NCBI GenBank assembly: GCA_965204685.1
Contig: OZ242004.1
Span: forward strand, 558,001-622,000
Direction of reading: 5' to 3'
DNA: 64,000 bases
From: Bin87 sp965204685
GTDB lineage: Bacteria > Chloroflexota > Dehalococcoidia > Lucifugimonadales > UBA3495
A program made the position numbers and the translations under genes. Below are positions 17,657-26,242 of the stretch, piece after piece. The notes beneath the pieces were generated by a model, which ran no database searches, was not told the origin of the DNA, and worked only from the letters and a program-made list of their open reading frames with translations. Each line of letters begins with the position of its first letter. The stretch's first letter is position 1.

Positions 17657-18609
17657 TCGTAGAGCCGCTGCAGCCGCTCCAAGTGCTCGGCCGGGATCGG
17701 CGGCAGGTCGACACAGGCGGCGGTTTCCTCCGCCTCGGCGCGGTTCTTGACGCCGGGTACGGTGGTGTGGATGTCCCGGTTCATCAGGCAGAAGACCATG
17801 GCGGCCTGGGACATATTCCGGATTGGGCCGTCCAGCAGGAACCCAAGCTTCTGTACGCTGGCCAGGTCCTTCTGCATCAGGGTATCGCCGGGCCGTGGCG
17901 GCCGGTCCAGAGCGTCGGTCAGCGCGCCGGCGGCGTGGGAACGGATGCCGATGACGCCCATGTCCAAGCTGCGGGCCAGCGGGATGATCTGCCCGTTGTC
18001 GTGCTGGCTGAAGCCGGATGGCGGCGGTTCCATGGCCGTCCGGTTCAGCAGGTTGTAGTAAGCGAGAACGGTGTCGTACTCGTTAGCCTCCAGGATCCGG
18101 TGCATGGTGGGCACGTGGTGGTCCATGGCGGACAGGCCGATGAACCGGGTCTTGCCGGCCTGCTGCACGCTCCGGTAGGCGTCGAGCACCGGGCCGAGCA
18201 CGTCATCTGCCGACAGGGAGTCGTCAACCTCGCCCCGATGCTCAGTGAACCGGTTGTGCACGTGGAGCACGTCCACCGAGTCACGGCGCAACCGCCGCAG
18301 GCTGATCTCCACGGAGCGCTGCACGGCGCCGGCCACGTCGTCCATCTCGTCGGCGCGCAGCCGCACCTTGGTGGCGACTACCACCGGCTCGGCGCGACCT
18401 TCCAGCGCTTTGCCCAATGCCTCCTCGGCCTTGCCGTCGCCGTAGGATGGAGCCACATCGAAGAAGGTGATGCCCAGGTCAAGGGCCCGGTGTACGGCGG
18501 CGATGGCCTCGTTCTCGTCGGTGGGTCCCCAGACCTGGCCGATGCCTCCGCCGCCGAAGCCGGCCCTGGATACGGTCAGGCCGGTGCGGCCCAGTTGTGC
18601 ATATTCCAT
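17638..18609 (-). CDS. Aldo/keto reductase
   Basis: 323 aa from the ATG at 18609 (MEYAQLGRTGLTVS). AKR TIM-barrel features: ITFFDVAPSYGDGKAEEALG (catalytic Asp and Tyr), VVATKVRL (Lys), VDVLHVHNRF (His in the LHxHN strand) and a C-terminal NADP-binding part (CLMNRDIHTTVPGVKNRAEA). The large upstream open frame reaching 19104 is not coding, because the VOC gene occupies it in another frame. It lies 14 nt downstream of the VOC gene, so the two are co-transcribed. It is probably NADPH-dependent on a small carbonyl or sugar substrate. Confidence 0.85.
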   Translation of the reverse strand: MEYAQLGRTGLTVSRAGFGGGGIGQVWGPTDENEAIAAVHRALDLGITFFDVAPSYGDGKAEEALGKALEGRAEPVVVATKVRLRADEMDDVAGAVQRSVEISLRRLRRDSVDVLHVHNRFTEHRGEVDDSLSADDVLGPVLDAYRSVQQAGKTRFIGLSAMDHHVPTMHRILEANEYDTVLAYYNLLNRTAMEPPPSGFSQHDNGQIIPLARSLDMGVIGIRSHAAGALTDALDRPPRPGDTLMQKDLASVQKLGFLLDGPIRNMSQAAMVFCLMNRDIHTTVPGVKNRAEAEETAACVDLPPIPAEHLERLQRLYENDFRD

Positions 18610-18623
18610 GAGTCTCTCCGGGC

Positions 18624-19031
18624 CTAGCTGTGCTCTCCCTCGGCCAGCTGGAAGTAGATGCCGTGGGAGCTGGCCGGCTCGATGCTGGCGGTGAGGTAGC
18701 CGAAGGGGCTGGTGGACGGACCGTCGCCGCGCATGTCGTTGCCGTTGGCCTGCAGGTCGTTGAACAGTTGGCCGATGCCGTCGACGCCCCAGGCCACGTG
18801 CATGACGCCGGGGCCGGTGGCCTGGAGTTGGGCAGCCATGGGCGTATCGTCCCGCAGGGGTTCGAAGAAGTCCACCAGGGTCTCGCCGATCTGGTAGAGA
18901 ATGGACTTGAAGCCACGCTCGGTGAACTCGTCGCGCCGAATCGGGGTCAGAGAGAAGTTGCGTTCGATGTAGGCGGCCATGTCGTCCACGTTTTCCACGA
19001 CATAGGTCACGTGATGCACTTTGTTCAGCAT
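18624..19031 (-). CDS. VOC-superfamily (glyoxalase/methylmalonyl-CoA epimerase-like) protein
   Basis: 135 aa, two beta-alpha-beta-beta-beta modules. NKVHHVTYVVENVDDMAAYI opens the first module (His metal ligand), TLVDFFEPL carries the Glu of that module, GVMHVAWGVDGI the second His and HGIYFQLAE the second Glu. This 2-His-2-Glu pattern is as in methylmalonyl-CoA epimerase and glyoxalase I relatives. The start at 19031 has GGAGAGG 6 nt upstream. Encoded directly before an aldo/keto reductase, which would fit processing of a small carbonyl compound, but this is only context. Confidence 0.8.
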   Translation of the reverse strand: MLNKVHHVTYVVENVDDMAAYIERNFSLTPIRRDEFTERGFKSILYQIGETLVDFFEPLRDDTPMAAQLQATGPGVMHVAWGVDGIGQLFNDLQANGNDMRGDGPSTSPFGYLTASIEPASSHGIYFQLAEGEHS

Positions 19032-19126
19032 GATCGACCTCTCCACTTTTGGATTTGCGGGCTGTTAGACTTGGTCGCAAGCCTATTGGTTTTTGGCCCG
19101 GCATTCAACCCTGGCGAGGACGGAAC

Positions 19127-20140
19127 ATGAGCGACCACAAGATTTTCGAATTGGGCGACGTTGACCTGCAATGCGGCCTGCGGCTGCGGGGAGCGCAACT
19201 GGCGTACCAGACCTATGGCGAACTGAACGCGCGCAAGGACAACGTGATCGTGTTCCCGACTTTTTTCGGGTCGCAGCACCCAGCCAACGAGCCGATGATC
19301 GGACCGGGAATGGCGCTGGATCCGGCGCGCTACTTCATCATCATCCCCAACCTGTTCGGTAACGGGCTGTCGTCGTCCCCCAGCAACACGCCGCCGCCCT
19401 ACGGCCGGGCACGGTTTCCCCGGGTCACCTACTACGACAACATCGGCTTCCAGCGCCGCCTGGTCACCGAGCAGTTCGGCATCGAGCGAATTGCGCTGGT
19501 ATGCGGGTTCTCCATGGGGGCGCAGCAGACCTTCCACTGGGGCGCGTTGTACCCGGACATGGTGGAGCGGATCGCGCCGTGGTGCGGGTCGGCGAAGACG
19601 GCGCGGCACAACTTCGTTTTCCTGGAGGGCGTGAAGGCGGCCCTGTGCGCCGACGATGCCTGGAACAACGGGTGGTACGACACGCCGCCGGCGAAAGGGC
19701 TGCGGGCGATGTCCAGGGTGTATGCCGGCTGGGCGCCGTCGCAGGCCTTTTACCGGGAGAAGGTGTACCTGGACATCGGGCACTCCTCGCTGGAGGATTA
19801 CCTCATCACGTCCTGGGAAGGGCGATACCTGCAGCAGGACGCCAACAACATCCTGGCGATGGTTGCCACGTGGCAGGCCGGCGACATCAGCGACAACCCG
19901 CTCTACGGCGGCGACTTCGAGAAGGCCCTGGGCTCTATCAAGGCCAAGGCGTTCGTGATGCCGTCGCGGACCGACCAGTATTTCCCGCCGGAGGACAACG
20001 AGATCGAGGTGTCGCTGATGCTCAACGCCGAGCTTCGGGTCATCGAGACCATCTGGGGTCACACCGGCGGCGGCCCGGGCCGCAACCCGGCGGATACGGC
20101 GTTCATCGACGCGCAACTGAAGGAACTGCTGGCGAGCTGA
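19127..20140 (+). CDS. Alpha/beta hydrolase of the MetX (homoserine O-acetyltransferase-like) group
   Basis: 337 aa. GFSMGAQQTFHWGALYPDMV is the nucleophile elbow (Ser in G-F-S-M-G), SRTDQYFPPEDN the Asp region, and WGHTGGGPGRN the catalytic His. LRGAQLAYQTYGELNARKDN matches the MetX N-terminal strand region. True MetX is somewhat longer and conserves GGSMGG, so a generic acyl hydrolase or acyltransferase is equally possible. GAGGACGG precedes the ATG at 19127. It is divergent from the VOC/AKR operon and lies 18 nt before the methyltransferase gene. Confidence 0.75.
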   Translation: MSDHKIFELGDVDLQCGLRLRGAQLAYQTYGELNARKDNVIVFPTFFGSQHPANEPMIGPGMALDPARYFIIIPNLFGNGLSSSPSNTPPPYGRARFPRVTYYDNIGFQRRLVTEQFGIERIALVCGFSMGAQQTFHWGALYPDMVERIAPWCGSAKTARHNFVFLEGVKAALCADDAWNNGWYDTPPAKGLRAMSRVYAGWAPSQAFYREKVYLDIGHSSLEDYLITSWEGRYLQQDANNILAMVATWQAGDISDNPLYGGDFEKALGSIKAKAFVMPSRTDQYFPPEDNEIEVSLMLNAELRVIETIWGHTGGGPGRNPADTAFIDAQLKELLAS

Positions 20141-20152
20141 CGCGGCGGGTCT

Positions 20153-20932
20153 TTGGGCGTGACGACGGTCGGCGATCAAAGCGGTTGGTGGGATCAGTTC
20201 TTTTCGGGCCTGTGCCTGGAGTATGTCCGGGATGCCCGTGACGAGGAGCAGACCCGGGCCGAGGTCGGTTTCATCCACGAGGCGATGGGGTTGCCGTCCC
20301 GTGCTCGCGTGCTTGACGTGCCCTGCGGCAGCGGGCGTTTGGCGTTGGAATTGGCCGACCGGCATTTCCGTATAACCGCCATTGACCGGAACCAGAGGCT
20401 CATCGAGTGGGCAGAGGAAGCGGCGGCGGCGCGCGGGCTGGAGGTAGACTGGCAGCAAGGCGACATGAGGCGCCTGCCCGAGGATGGAACCTACGACGGC
20501 GCGGTGTGCTTCTGGAGCAGCTTCGGCTACTTCGACGACGCGGGCAACCTGGAGTTCCTGCGGGCGGTCTCTCGGAGCCTGAAGCCGGGCGGCCGACTGG
20601 CGCTGGATACGCCGTTGCTGGAAACTTTGCTGCTGGATACCGTTCAGGAACCCCGGGTTTGGGAAAGAGCCGGGAACCTGTTGGCCCTGGAGGAGCGCGG
20701 CTACGACCACGATAGCGGCCGGCTGAATTCGACCTGGACTTTCGTTCGCGATGGGCTACACGAAGTCCGGGACATGTCGATCCGGTTGTACGCCTACCGC
20801 GAGTTGATGGCGATGCTGGAGCTTGCGGGTTTCGCCCAGCATCGGGCCTACGGCGACCTGGAGCTGACGCCGTTCGAGCTGGGCGCGCCGTGGCTATACC
20901 TGGTCACTACCAAGTTGGCAGAACCCCGGTAG
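20153..20932 (+). CDS. Class I SAM-dependent methyltransferase
   Basis: 259 aa, TTG start at 20153 (a GTG at 20159 is equally plausible). Motif I is RVLDVPCGSGRLALELADR; motif II acidic residue ITAIDRN; motif III DGAVCFWSSFGYFDD; and LKPGGRLALDTP is motif post-III. This matches small-molecule or DUF-type methyltransferases of the Methyltransf_25 kind. It directly follows the MetX-like gene. The substrate cannot be deduced. Confidence 0.78.
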   Translation: MGVTTVGDQSGWWDQFFSGLCLEYVRDARDEEQTRAEVGFIHEAMGLPSRARVLDVPCGSGRLALELADRHFRITAIDRNQRLIEWAEEAAAARGLEVDWQQGDMRRLPEDGTYDGAVCFWSSFGYFDDAGNLEFLRAVSRSLKPGGRLALDTPLLETLLLDTVQEPRVWERAGNLLALEERGYDHDSGRLNSTWTFVRDGLHEVRDMSIRLYAYRELMAMLELAGFAQHRAYGDLELTPFELGAPWLYLVTTKLAEPR

Positions 20933-20953
20933 GTCAGGAAGAGCCAAGAATAA

Positions 20954-20975
20954 GGGGCGAATGATTATTCGCCCC
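20954..20975. repeat. REP-like palindrome between convergent genes
   Basis: GGGGCGAAT and ATTCGCCCC make a perfect 9-bp stem with a 4-nt loop. It sits between the ends of the methyltransferase and aminopeptidase genes and could act as a bidirectional terminator. Similar GGGGCGAAT-type hairpins are common dispersed elements in many bacterial genomes. Confidence 0.55.
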
Positions 20976-21000
20976 TGCGATCTCTGCTCCGAGCCCGTTT

Positions 21001-22353
21001 TCAGGCGCCAGCCAGCGACCCCATCGGGTCCCACGGCGGGAGGACGATGGGTTCCAGGGCCAGGGCGTCCTGGAGCTCCTGGGTCAGGTAGCTCCTGGGC
21101 GCGGCGATCTCGAACATGTACTCGGCGAACCAGGAGTCGTTCATCAGGAAGAAGCCCTTTTCGCCGACCTTGTCGTCCCAGCTGTTTTCAACGCGCCAGC
21201 GACGGGGCTTACCATCAACCACGTCCACGCCCGTAAAGAGCATGGCGTGGGTCATGGCGGTCTGGTGGTACTCCAGGCGCTCCGCCTTGTCCATCTCGAA
21301 GTCGGCGCTGTAAACGCTGGCGTAGTCGAAGAGTTCGGCGTCCCACAGGCCCTTGTCGCGGTGCATCTGCTTGCCGGTGTCGCAGCCCATCCAAACGGGC
21401 ATACCGTCCTGGAGCATCCGCATGGCGATGTCCTTCATCAGCTCGATGTCCACGTTGAGGTAGGTGATGCGGGTGCCATCGACGACGTTGCCCAGGTACT
21501 GGACGGTGTAGGTGCGCCCCGGCGGGCTGGAGCCGCGGGGGTCGTTCACCAAGCAAACGTAGTCCTCCATGGGGGTGGTGATGTACTTCTCGGCGAACGC
21601 CAGGGGCGTCATCTCGCCGTCCCGGTGGAACTCGCCGTCCTTGTCCTTCCACTGCCAGTCGAACTGCGCCGGCGGGGTGCCCAGGTGGATGCTTAGTATC
21701 TGGTAGATGGCGCGGAGGGATTCCTGCTTGGCTTCCCGCATGGCATCCAGGCCGGCCTCGTCGGCATAGAGGCTGCGGATGTTGCGGGCGCCCTGGCGCA
21801 CCTGGTAGTTGAGGCCGGCGTTCATGCGCATGGAGTTGCCGGAACTTTCGGTCTCGGGCATCACGGTCTTGGGCACGACGCCGTGCTTGCGGATCAGGCT
21901 GACGAACATGTCCCACTGGCCGCCATCGCCCAGGGGCTGCTGCAGGAGCCAGGCCACCACGCGGTCGTCAATGGGCCGGTCGGCGGTCTCGATGACGGCC
22001 TCCAGGATGTAGTTGGCGCGCTCCATCTTGTCCCAGAACATGACGTAGCTCTGGCTGAACTCGAACTCCTTGACGTTGAGGACGTTGCGCGTCTCGGAGC
22101 GGAAGAGGTTGAGGCCGGCGAACATCCAGCAGCGGCCGGAGCGGGCCTGGTTGGTGACGCTCCAGTCGTCCAGCACCGTGGAAAAGCTGTGGGTCGCTTC
22201 GGCCACGATGTTGCGGTTCAGGGCAACGTCGTTCACGTCATGCTGAGTGACGACATTCTGCATCAACTGATGGTTGGACTGGGAGGTGAAGGCTTCCTGG
22301 AAGTCGGCCATGGTAGCGGCGTCAAGAGCGCCCGGGTTGGTCTGGGTGGTCAT
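21001..22353 (-). CDS. pepC: C1-family aminopeptidase (PepC / bleomycin hydrolase)
   Basis: 450 aa. QARSGRCWMFAGLN carries the papain-type catalytic Cys (Cys75), with preceding Gln in VTNQARSG. The catalytic His is in TAMTHAMLFTGVDV and the Asn in WRVENSWDD. Length and the segment FEFSQSYVMFWDKMERANYI are typical of bleomycin hydrolase/PepC, a cytoplasmic hexameric aminopeptidase. The presence beside a peptide uptake operon elsewhere in the window is consistent with peptide use. The gene lies 25 nt downstream of the cysteine desulfurase gene on the same strand, so the two are probably co-transcribed. Confidence 0.9.
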   Translation of the reverse strand: MTTQTNPGALDAATMADFQEAFTSQSNHQLMQNVVTQHDVNDVALNRNIVAEATHSFSTVLDDWSVTNQARSGRCWMFAGLNLFRSETRNVLNVKEFEFSQSYVMFWDKMERANYILEAVIETADRPIDDRVVAWLLQQPLGDGGQWDMFVSLIRKHGVVPKTVMPETESSGNSMRMNAGLNYQVRQGARNIRSLYADEAGLDAMREAKQESLRAIYQILSIHLGTPPAQFDWQWKDKDGEFHRDGEMTPLAFAEKYITTPMEDYVCLVNDPRGSSPPGRTYTVQYLGNVVDGTRITYLNVDIELMKDIAMRMLQDGMPVWMGCDTGKQMHRDKGLWDAELFDYASVYSADFEMDKAERLEYHQTAMTHAMLFTGVDVVDGKPRRWRVENSWDDKVGEKGFFLMNDSWFAEYMFEIAAPRSYLTQELQDALALEPIVLPPWDPMGSLAGA

Positions 22354-22377
22354 GCTGGTTCTCCTTTTGGCTGCAAG

Positions 22378-23529
22378 CTAATTGGCGGCGGCGTGGACCG
22401 ACGACAGGTTGGCGACCACGTTGGTGATCTCGGCCAACGCCCGGTCGATCTCTTCTGCGGTGGTGTAACGGCCCACGGTGAGGCGCAGGGTACCCATAGC
22501 GTACTCAGCGTGCACGCGCATCGCTTCGAGCACGTGGGACAGCTCAACGCGGTCACTGTGGCAGGCTGCGCCGGCCGAGGCAGCCACCGTAGGCAGACCG
22601 GCCAATATACCATCGGCCTCCCGCCCGCGAAAGCCGATGCTGCAGGTGTTGGGCAGCCGTTCGGTCGGGTGTCCATTGACCCGGGCGTCGTGGCCCGATG
22701 CCAGCAGGCCACGCTCCAGGCGGTCGCGCATGGCAGCCATGTGGTCGGCGTATTCGGCCAGGTTGCGCTCGATGAGTTCGCAGGCTTGACCCAGGCCGGC
22801 CATCAGGATGATGTTTTCGGTGCCGGCGCGGCGGTTGCCCTCGTGGCTGGCACCGTGCATGAACTTTTCCAGCTGGACGCCGGGCCGTATGTACAGGGCG
22901 CCGATGCCTTTGGGGGCGTAGAGCTTGTGGCCGGCCACGGATAGCAGGTCGACGCCGAGGTCGTCCACCTTCACGGGAATCTTGCCGACGGACTGGGCGC
23001 AGTCGCTGTGCACCAGCGCGCCGTGGCGGTGGGCGATTTCGGCGATCTCAGCGATGGGCTGGATGGTGCCGACCTCGTTGTTGGCGTGCATGATGGTGAC
23101 GAGGACGGTTTCGGGGGTGATGGCGTCTTCGACCTGTCGTGGATCTACCATGCCGTACTCGTCAACGGGCAGGTAGGTGGTGCGTACCCCCTGCCCTTCA
23201 AGAAATCGGCAGACCTCGGTCACCGCCGGATGTTCGATGGCTGAGGCGATGATGTGGTTGCCGCGACGACGATTTGCGCCGGCGACGCCCTTGATGGCGT
23301 GGTTGTTGGCCTCGGTGCCGCCGCTGGTGAAGAGCAGGTCGTCTGCCGAGCAACCCAGCATCGCCGACACCTGCTGCCGAGCCAGGTCAACTCCCTCGCG
23401 GGCGGCAAGGCCGAAGGCGTGGCCGCTGGACGGGTTGCCGAAGAGCCCGTGCACGTAGGGCAGCATGGCCTCAGCGACGGCGGGATCTATTGGCGTGGTG
23501 GCGTTGTAGTCGAGGTAAATGCCGTCCAT
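22378..23529 (-). CDS. Cysteine desulfurase (NifS/IscS family)
   Basis: 383 aa from the ATG at 23529 (MDGIYLDYNATTP). The PLP-binding Lys is in SVAGHKLYAPKG (Lys202), the substrate/PLP-stacking His is His100 in AIEHPAVTEV, and the persulfide-forming Cys is Cys323 in VAASAGAACHSD. It liberates sulfur from cysteine for Fe-S cluster or thio-cofactor synthesis. No iscU or thiI gene is adjacent. NifS-like enzymes can also act on selenocysteine; given two selenoproteins in the window this is worth noting, but nothing here proves it. Confidence 0.9.
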   Translation of the reverse strand: MDGIYLDYNATTPIDPAVAEAMLPYVHGLFGNPSSGHAFGLAAREGVDLARQQVSAMLGCSADDLLFTSGGTEANNHAIKGVAGANRRRGNHIIASAIEHPAVTEVCRFLEGQGVRTTYLPVDEYGMVDPRQVEDAITPETVLVTIMHANNEVGTIQPIAEIAEIAHRHGALVHSDCAQSVGKIPVKVDDLGVDLLSVAGHKLYAPKGIGALYIRPGVQLEKFMHGASHEGNRRAGTENIILMAGLGQACELIERNLAEYADHMAAMRDRLERGLLASGHDARVNGHPTERLPNTCSIGFRGREADGILAGLPTVAASAGAACHSDRVELSHVLEAMRVHAEYAMGTLRLTVGRYTTAEEIDRALAEITNVVANLSSVHAAAN

Positions 23530-23652
23530 ATCCGGCTCCAGCGCGATGCGTAAGGGTAATGATCGGCACGCATTATAGACCACGGCGGACCGGACCCGTC
23601 GCGGTGGGCGCAAGTTTGAGCCAAGCAGCCAACAATGCGCTATGCGGCAGGG

Positions 23653-23791
23653 AATCGTCGGAAGCAGGATTTTCAAGATTTAGGGATTATCAGGATTGAA
23701 GCCGTTCCGTGATGGAGGTCTTCCAATCCTTCCTGCTAAATCATAAAATCCCGCAAATCCTGCTTCTGACGATTTGCGAGAGTGGGTACGC
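23653..23791. repeat. Dispersed imperfect palindrome, copy 1
   Basis: A 122-bp core (23653-23774) has 20-bp terminal inverted repeats AATCGTCGGAAGCAGGATTT (one mismatch), with similarity to copy 2 extending on the right to TGGGTACGC (23783-23791). The interior alternates GGATT and AATCC units. It lies between the cysteine desulfurase and cupin genes. It has no coding capacity, so it is MITE-like. Confidence 0.75.
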
Positions 23792-23802
23792 ACAAGGGCC
23801 GC

Positions 23803-24180
23803 CTACGACTCCGCCGGCGTCGACCACTGGGTGTTGCCCTCCTGCATCGCAAAGGGCGGCGAAGTGGCGGAGACGTAGATCAGGTTCTCTTCGCCGACGT
23901 TGCGTATGGAGTGGTCGGTACCGGGAGGGACCAGTATGGCCGTTCCCGCGCTGACCTCTTCCACCTCTTCGCCGACCCGCATGGCGCCCCGGCCCTGCAC
24001 GATCACGTACACCTGCTCGCGGCCGTCGTGGGAGTGGACGGCCTGCTCGCTGCCCGGTTCGCCCTCGACCCAGGTGACGGCCAGGTTCTCGGATCCGAAC
24101 TGGCCGGCCGCCAAAAGCAGGTGCGAAACCTGACCGCCGCGATGATTCTGCGGACACTGGTCCAAAGTCTGTATGTTCAT
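23803..24180 (-). CDS. Cupin-domain protein
   Basis: 125 aa from the ATG at 24180, with GAGG about 9 nt upstream. Cupin motif 1 is AVHSHDGREQVYVIVQGRG (His, His variant, Glu) and motif 2 is PPGTDHSIRNVG, giving likely metal ligands H-x-H-like, E and H in a single beta barrel. Small single-domain cupins bind metal and act as sensors, isomerases or dioxygenases; the role here is unknown. It lies between the repeat copy 1 and the IS4-like insertion, with no partner gene. Confidence 0.75.
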   Translation of the reverse strand: MNIQTLDQCPQNHRGGQVSHLLLAAGQFGSENLAVTWVEGEPGSEQAVHSHDGREQVYVIVQGRGAMRVGEEVEEVSAGTAILVPPGTDHSIRNVGEENLIYVSATSPPFAMQEGNTQWSTPAES

Positions 24181-24248
24181 CAGCAAGACCTCATATCGGT
24201 TAGTGGCGTGCGTTGTGTTTGCTCCATCTGGTTTCCAGTCCAGGCATG

Positions 24249-25589
24249 CCCCTCTTAGAGGGGTAGGTAACGTCTGAAACTGGCGCGCGCTTTACTTGGG
24301 AAGGCGCACCGGCATCCCGCATCTTGGTTGTGAGACCACCAAATGCAGGAGACCCTCGATGCGCCTTCCCAGTGAAACCTATCATGTTCAGCAAACTATT
24401 GAAACGCATTTACCTCACCTCTCCCGGCCACAATTGACCGGCCTGGTGTTGTGGGTTTGCGGGGCCATCCTGGCCGGCAGCGCCTGCCAGAACGCCGTGG
24501 CTTCGGCACTCTCGCCCTGGGGCAGGTGGAACAGCCTCCGCCAGTATCTTCGTGAATGGCTCTACGACGGCAGCGACCGGACCAGCCCCTGCCAAACCCA
24601 ACTGGATGTCACGCTCTGCTTCGCGCCGCTGCTGCGGTGGGTTCTCTGCTGGTGGCATTCCGAACGTCTCGCCTTAGCCATTGACCCCACTCTCAAGGGC
24701 GACCAGACCACCGCCGTCGTCATCAGCGTCCTCTACCGCAGTTGCGCCATCCCTGTGGCCTGGAGCATCCACCGCGCCACCCAGAAAGGCTCCTGGATGG
24801 ACCCCACGGTGGAGCTGCTCAGGGAACTGGCCCCTGCCGTCCCCGAGGGAATGACCGTAATCGTCCTCTGCGACCGGGGCATCTCCAGCCCCAAGCTGTG
24901 GAAACAAATACGCGCCCAGGGCTGGCACCCCTGCATGCGCTACCGAAACAACATCACCTTCTGCGCCGACGGCGGCAAACGATTGCCCGCGCGACGCTTC
25001 GTCTCCCGTCCCGACACGGTTTGGACCGGCTGTGGCACCGCCTTCAGCACCGCTAAGGCCAAACGCCGCTGCACCCTGCTGGTGGTCTGGTACGCCGGGC
25101 AGGAGGAACCCTGGATCATCCTCACCGACCTGCCGCCCGACCAGGTGGGACCCAGCTGGTACGCCCTGCGCTTCTGGATCGAACTGGGCTTCAAGGCCCT
25201 CAAGAGCCTGGGCTGGAAGTGGGACAAGACCCGCCGCACCGACCCGACGCGTGTCTCCCGCCATTGGCTGGTGCTGTCGGTGGCGACCCTGCTGGCCCTG
25301 GCCTACGGCACCCGGGTGGAGGACGCCAATGACCGCGGCATTGCCCCAGGCAACCTGCGGGCGCCGCCCAAAGCGCTGGCTTCCGATCACCGGGACCCTC
25401 GTACCCGTCCCGCGCGTACCGTCAGCGTGATCCGCCACGGCATTGACTGGCTGCGCCGGTTGATGCTCAAAGGACGGCTCTGGAGCCGGGTCTGGCTGCT
25501 GCCCGAACCGTGGCCGGAACCCAAGAAAGGCTTGGCGGTCACCCATCATGCGCCCCCGTAACAGGCCTTACCTACCCCTCTAAGGGGGG
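24249..25589 (+). mobile_element. Intact IS4-like insertion sequence
   Basis: About 1.34 kb bounded by imperfect terminal inverted repeats: CTTAGAGGGGTAGGTAA at the left (24254-24270) and its complement TTACCTACCCCTCTAAG at the right (25568-25584), with C/G runs outside. It contains one full-length DDE transposase. A target duplication is not evident, so the exact outer edges are uncertain by a few bases. Confidence 0.75.
24359..25561 (+). CDS. IS4-like DDE transposase
   Basis: 400 aa from the ATG at 24359 (MRLPSETYHV); an upstream in-frame start at 24296 lies close to the inverted repeat and is less likely. Catalytic residues: first Asp in LAIDPTLKGDQ, second Asp in VIVLCDRGISSPK, and Glu in FWIELGFKALKSLGW, the DDE triad of IS4-type RNase H-fold transposases. 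The frame is complete and undamaged, so the element may still be mobile. Stop TAA is 6 nt before the right inverted repeat. Confidence 0.82.
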   Translation: MRLPSETYHVQQTIETHLPHLSRPQLTGLVLWVCGAILAGSACQNAVASALSPWGRWNSLRQYLREWLYDGSDRTSPCQTQLDVTLCFAPLLRWVLCWWHSERLALAIDPTLKGDQTTAVVISVLYRSCAIPVAWSIHRATQKGSWMDPTVELLRELAPAVPEGMTVIVLCDRGISSPKLWKQIRAQGWHPCMRYRNNITFCADGGKRLPARRFVSRPDTVWTGCGTAFSTAKAKRRCTLLVVWYAGQEEPWIILTDLPPDQVGPSWYALRFWIELGFKALKSLGWKWDKTRRTDPTRVSRHWLVLSVATLLALAYGTRVEDANDRGIAPGNLRAPPKALASDHRDPRTRPARTVSVIRHGIDWLRRLMLKGRLWSRVWLLPEPWPEPKKGLAVTHHAPP

Positions 25590-25602
25590 GGCGCGGAATC
25601 AG

Positions 25603-25625
25603 GCCGGCCGGAAACCCCGGCCGGC
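25603..25625. repeat. Strong GC-rich hairpin next to the IS
   Basis: GCCGGCCGG and CCGGCCGGC form a perfect 9-bp stem around AAACC. It lies 14 bp outside the right end of the IS4-like element, with no T-run, so it is not a classical terminator. It may mark the insertion target or belong to the downstream intergenic region. The rest of 25626-25851 shows nothing recognisable. Confidence 0.45.
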
Positions 25626-25851
25626 ATGGCGGCGAAAAGCGGCTCTGTTCCCCGGAAGGGCTGAACCGAAGGAAACCTGTTGCCGAACATTGTTCTATCC
25701 TCTCTCACTTTCCGGCGCGTTCATCACTGTATCGGATGCTGCGGTTACGGCAGACGTATCCGGTTGGAGCTGGCGCTGAAAGGACATGCCGGGGTGTCTT
25801 TGGGCGGCGGGAACAGAGAATCCCCATCTGCCGGCCAGGGCAGGGCTTCGA

Positions 25852-26007
25852 TCAGGGCAGGGCTCCGATACGGAATTTCTTGGTGCCGCAGTCGGCGCAG
25901 ATAGCCTGGGTAGCGGGGCGGCCGTTCTTCATGGTGACGCCCTGGACGTCGCGGGAATCGGTCTTGCTCCTACACTTCACGCAGAAAATAAGGACTGGCG
26001 CGGGCAT
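25852..26007 (-). CDS. DUF5679 zinc-ribbon protein
   Basis: 51 aa, too short for many gene finders. The sequence has C-V-K-C near residues 9-12, the block VTMKNGRPATQAIC and a second pair C-A-D-C-G-T-K, giving a four-Cys zinc ribbon. This matches the small DUF5679 family, whose function is unknown. GGAGGTGA lies 6 nt before the ATG, an excellent ribosome binding site. It stands alone, divergent from the hybrid kinase gene downstream on the other strand. Confidence 0.8.
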   Translation of the reverse strand: MPAPVLIFCVKCRSKTDSRDVQGVTMKNGRPATQAICADCGTKKFRIGALP

Positions 26008-26242
26008 GGGAATCACCTCCGGGCAGCGGCTGAGAAAATTGGCAAAAGGGCCACCAAATAATACTCTATTTATCATGGCAGTCAAGAGGAGGCTGATAAC
26101 AAATACGTAACACAAGCATGGTAACGATGTGGTAACATTAGCCAAATTGCGCTTGAACGCGCCACGATCACCGGGTGGGACACGGTTCGGCCGTTCCGTC
26201 CGGCGGTGGCGGCGCGTCGGCCGCAGGAGGCAAGGCAACGAG

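Noticed and set aside
17638..19104. A 488-codon frame read as one long aldo/keto reductase
   Set aside because: The AKR domain starts with MEYAQLGRTG at 18609; the upstream part overlaps the VOC gene in another frame and has no family similarity.
19025..20710. A 561-codon minus-strand frame opposite the MetX-like and methyltransferase genes
   Set aside because: It is low in recognisable motifs and rich in Arg/His/Gln, as expected of antisense frames. The plus-strand genes have clear motifs.
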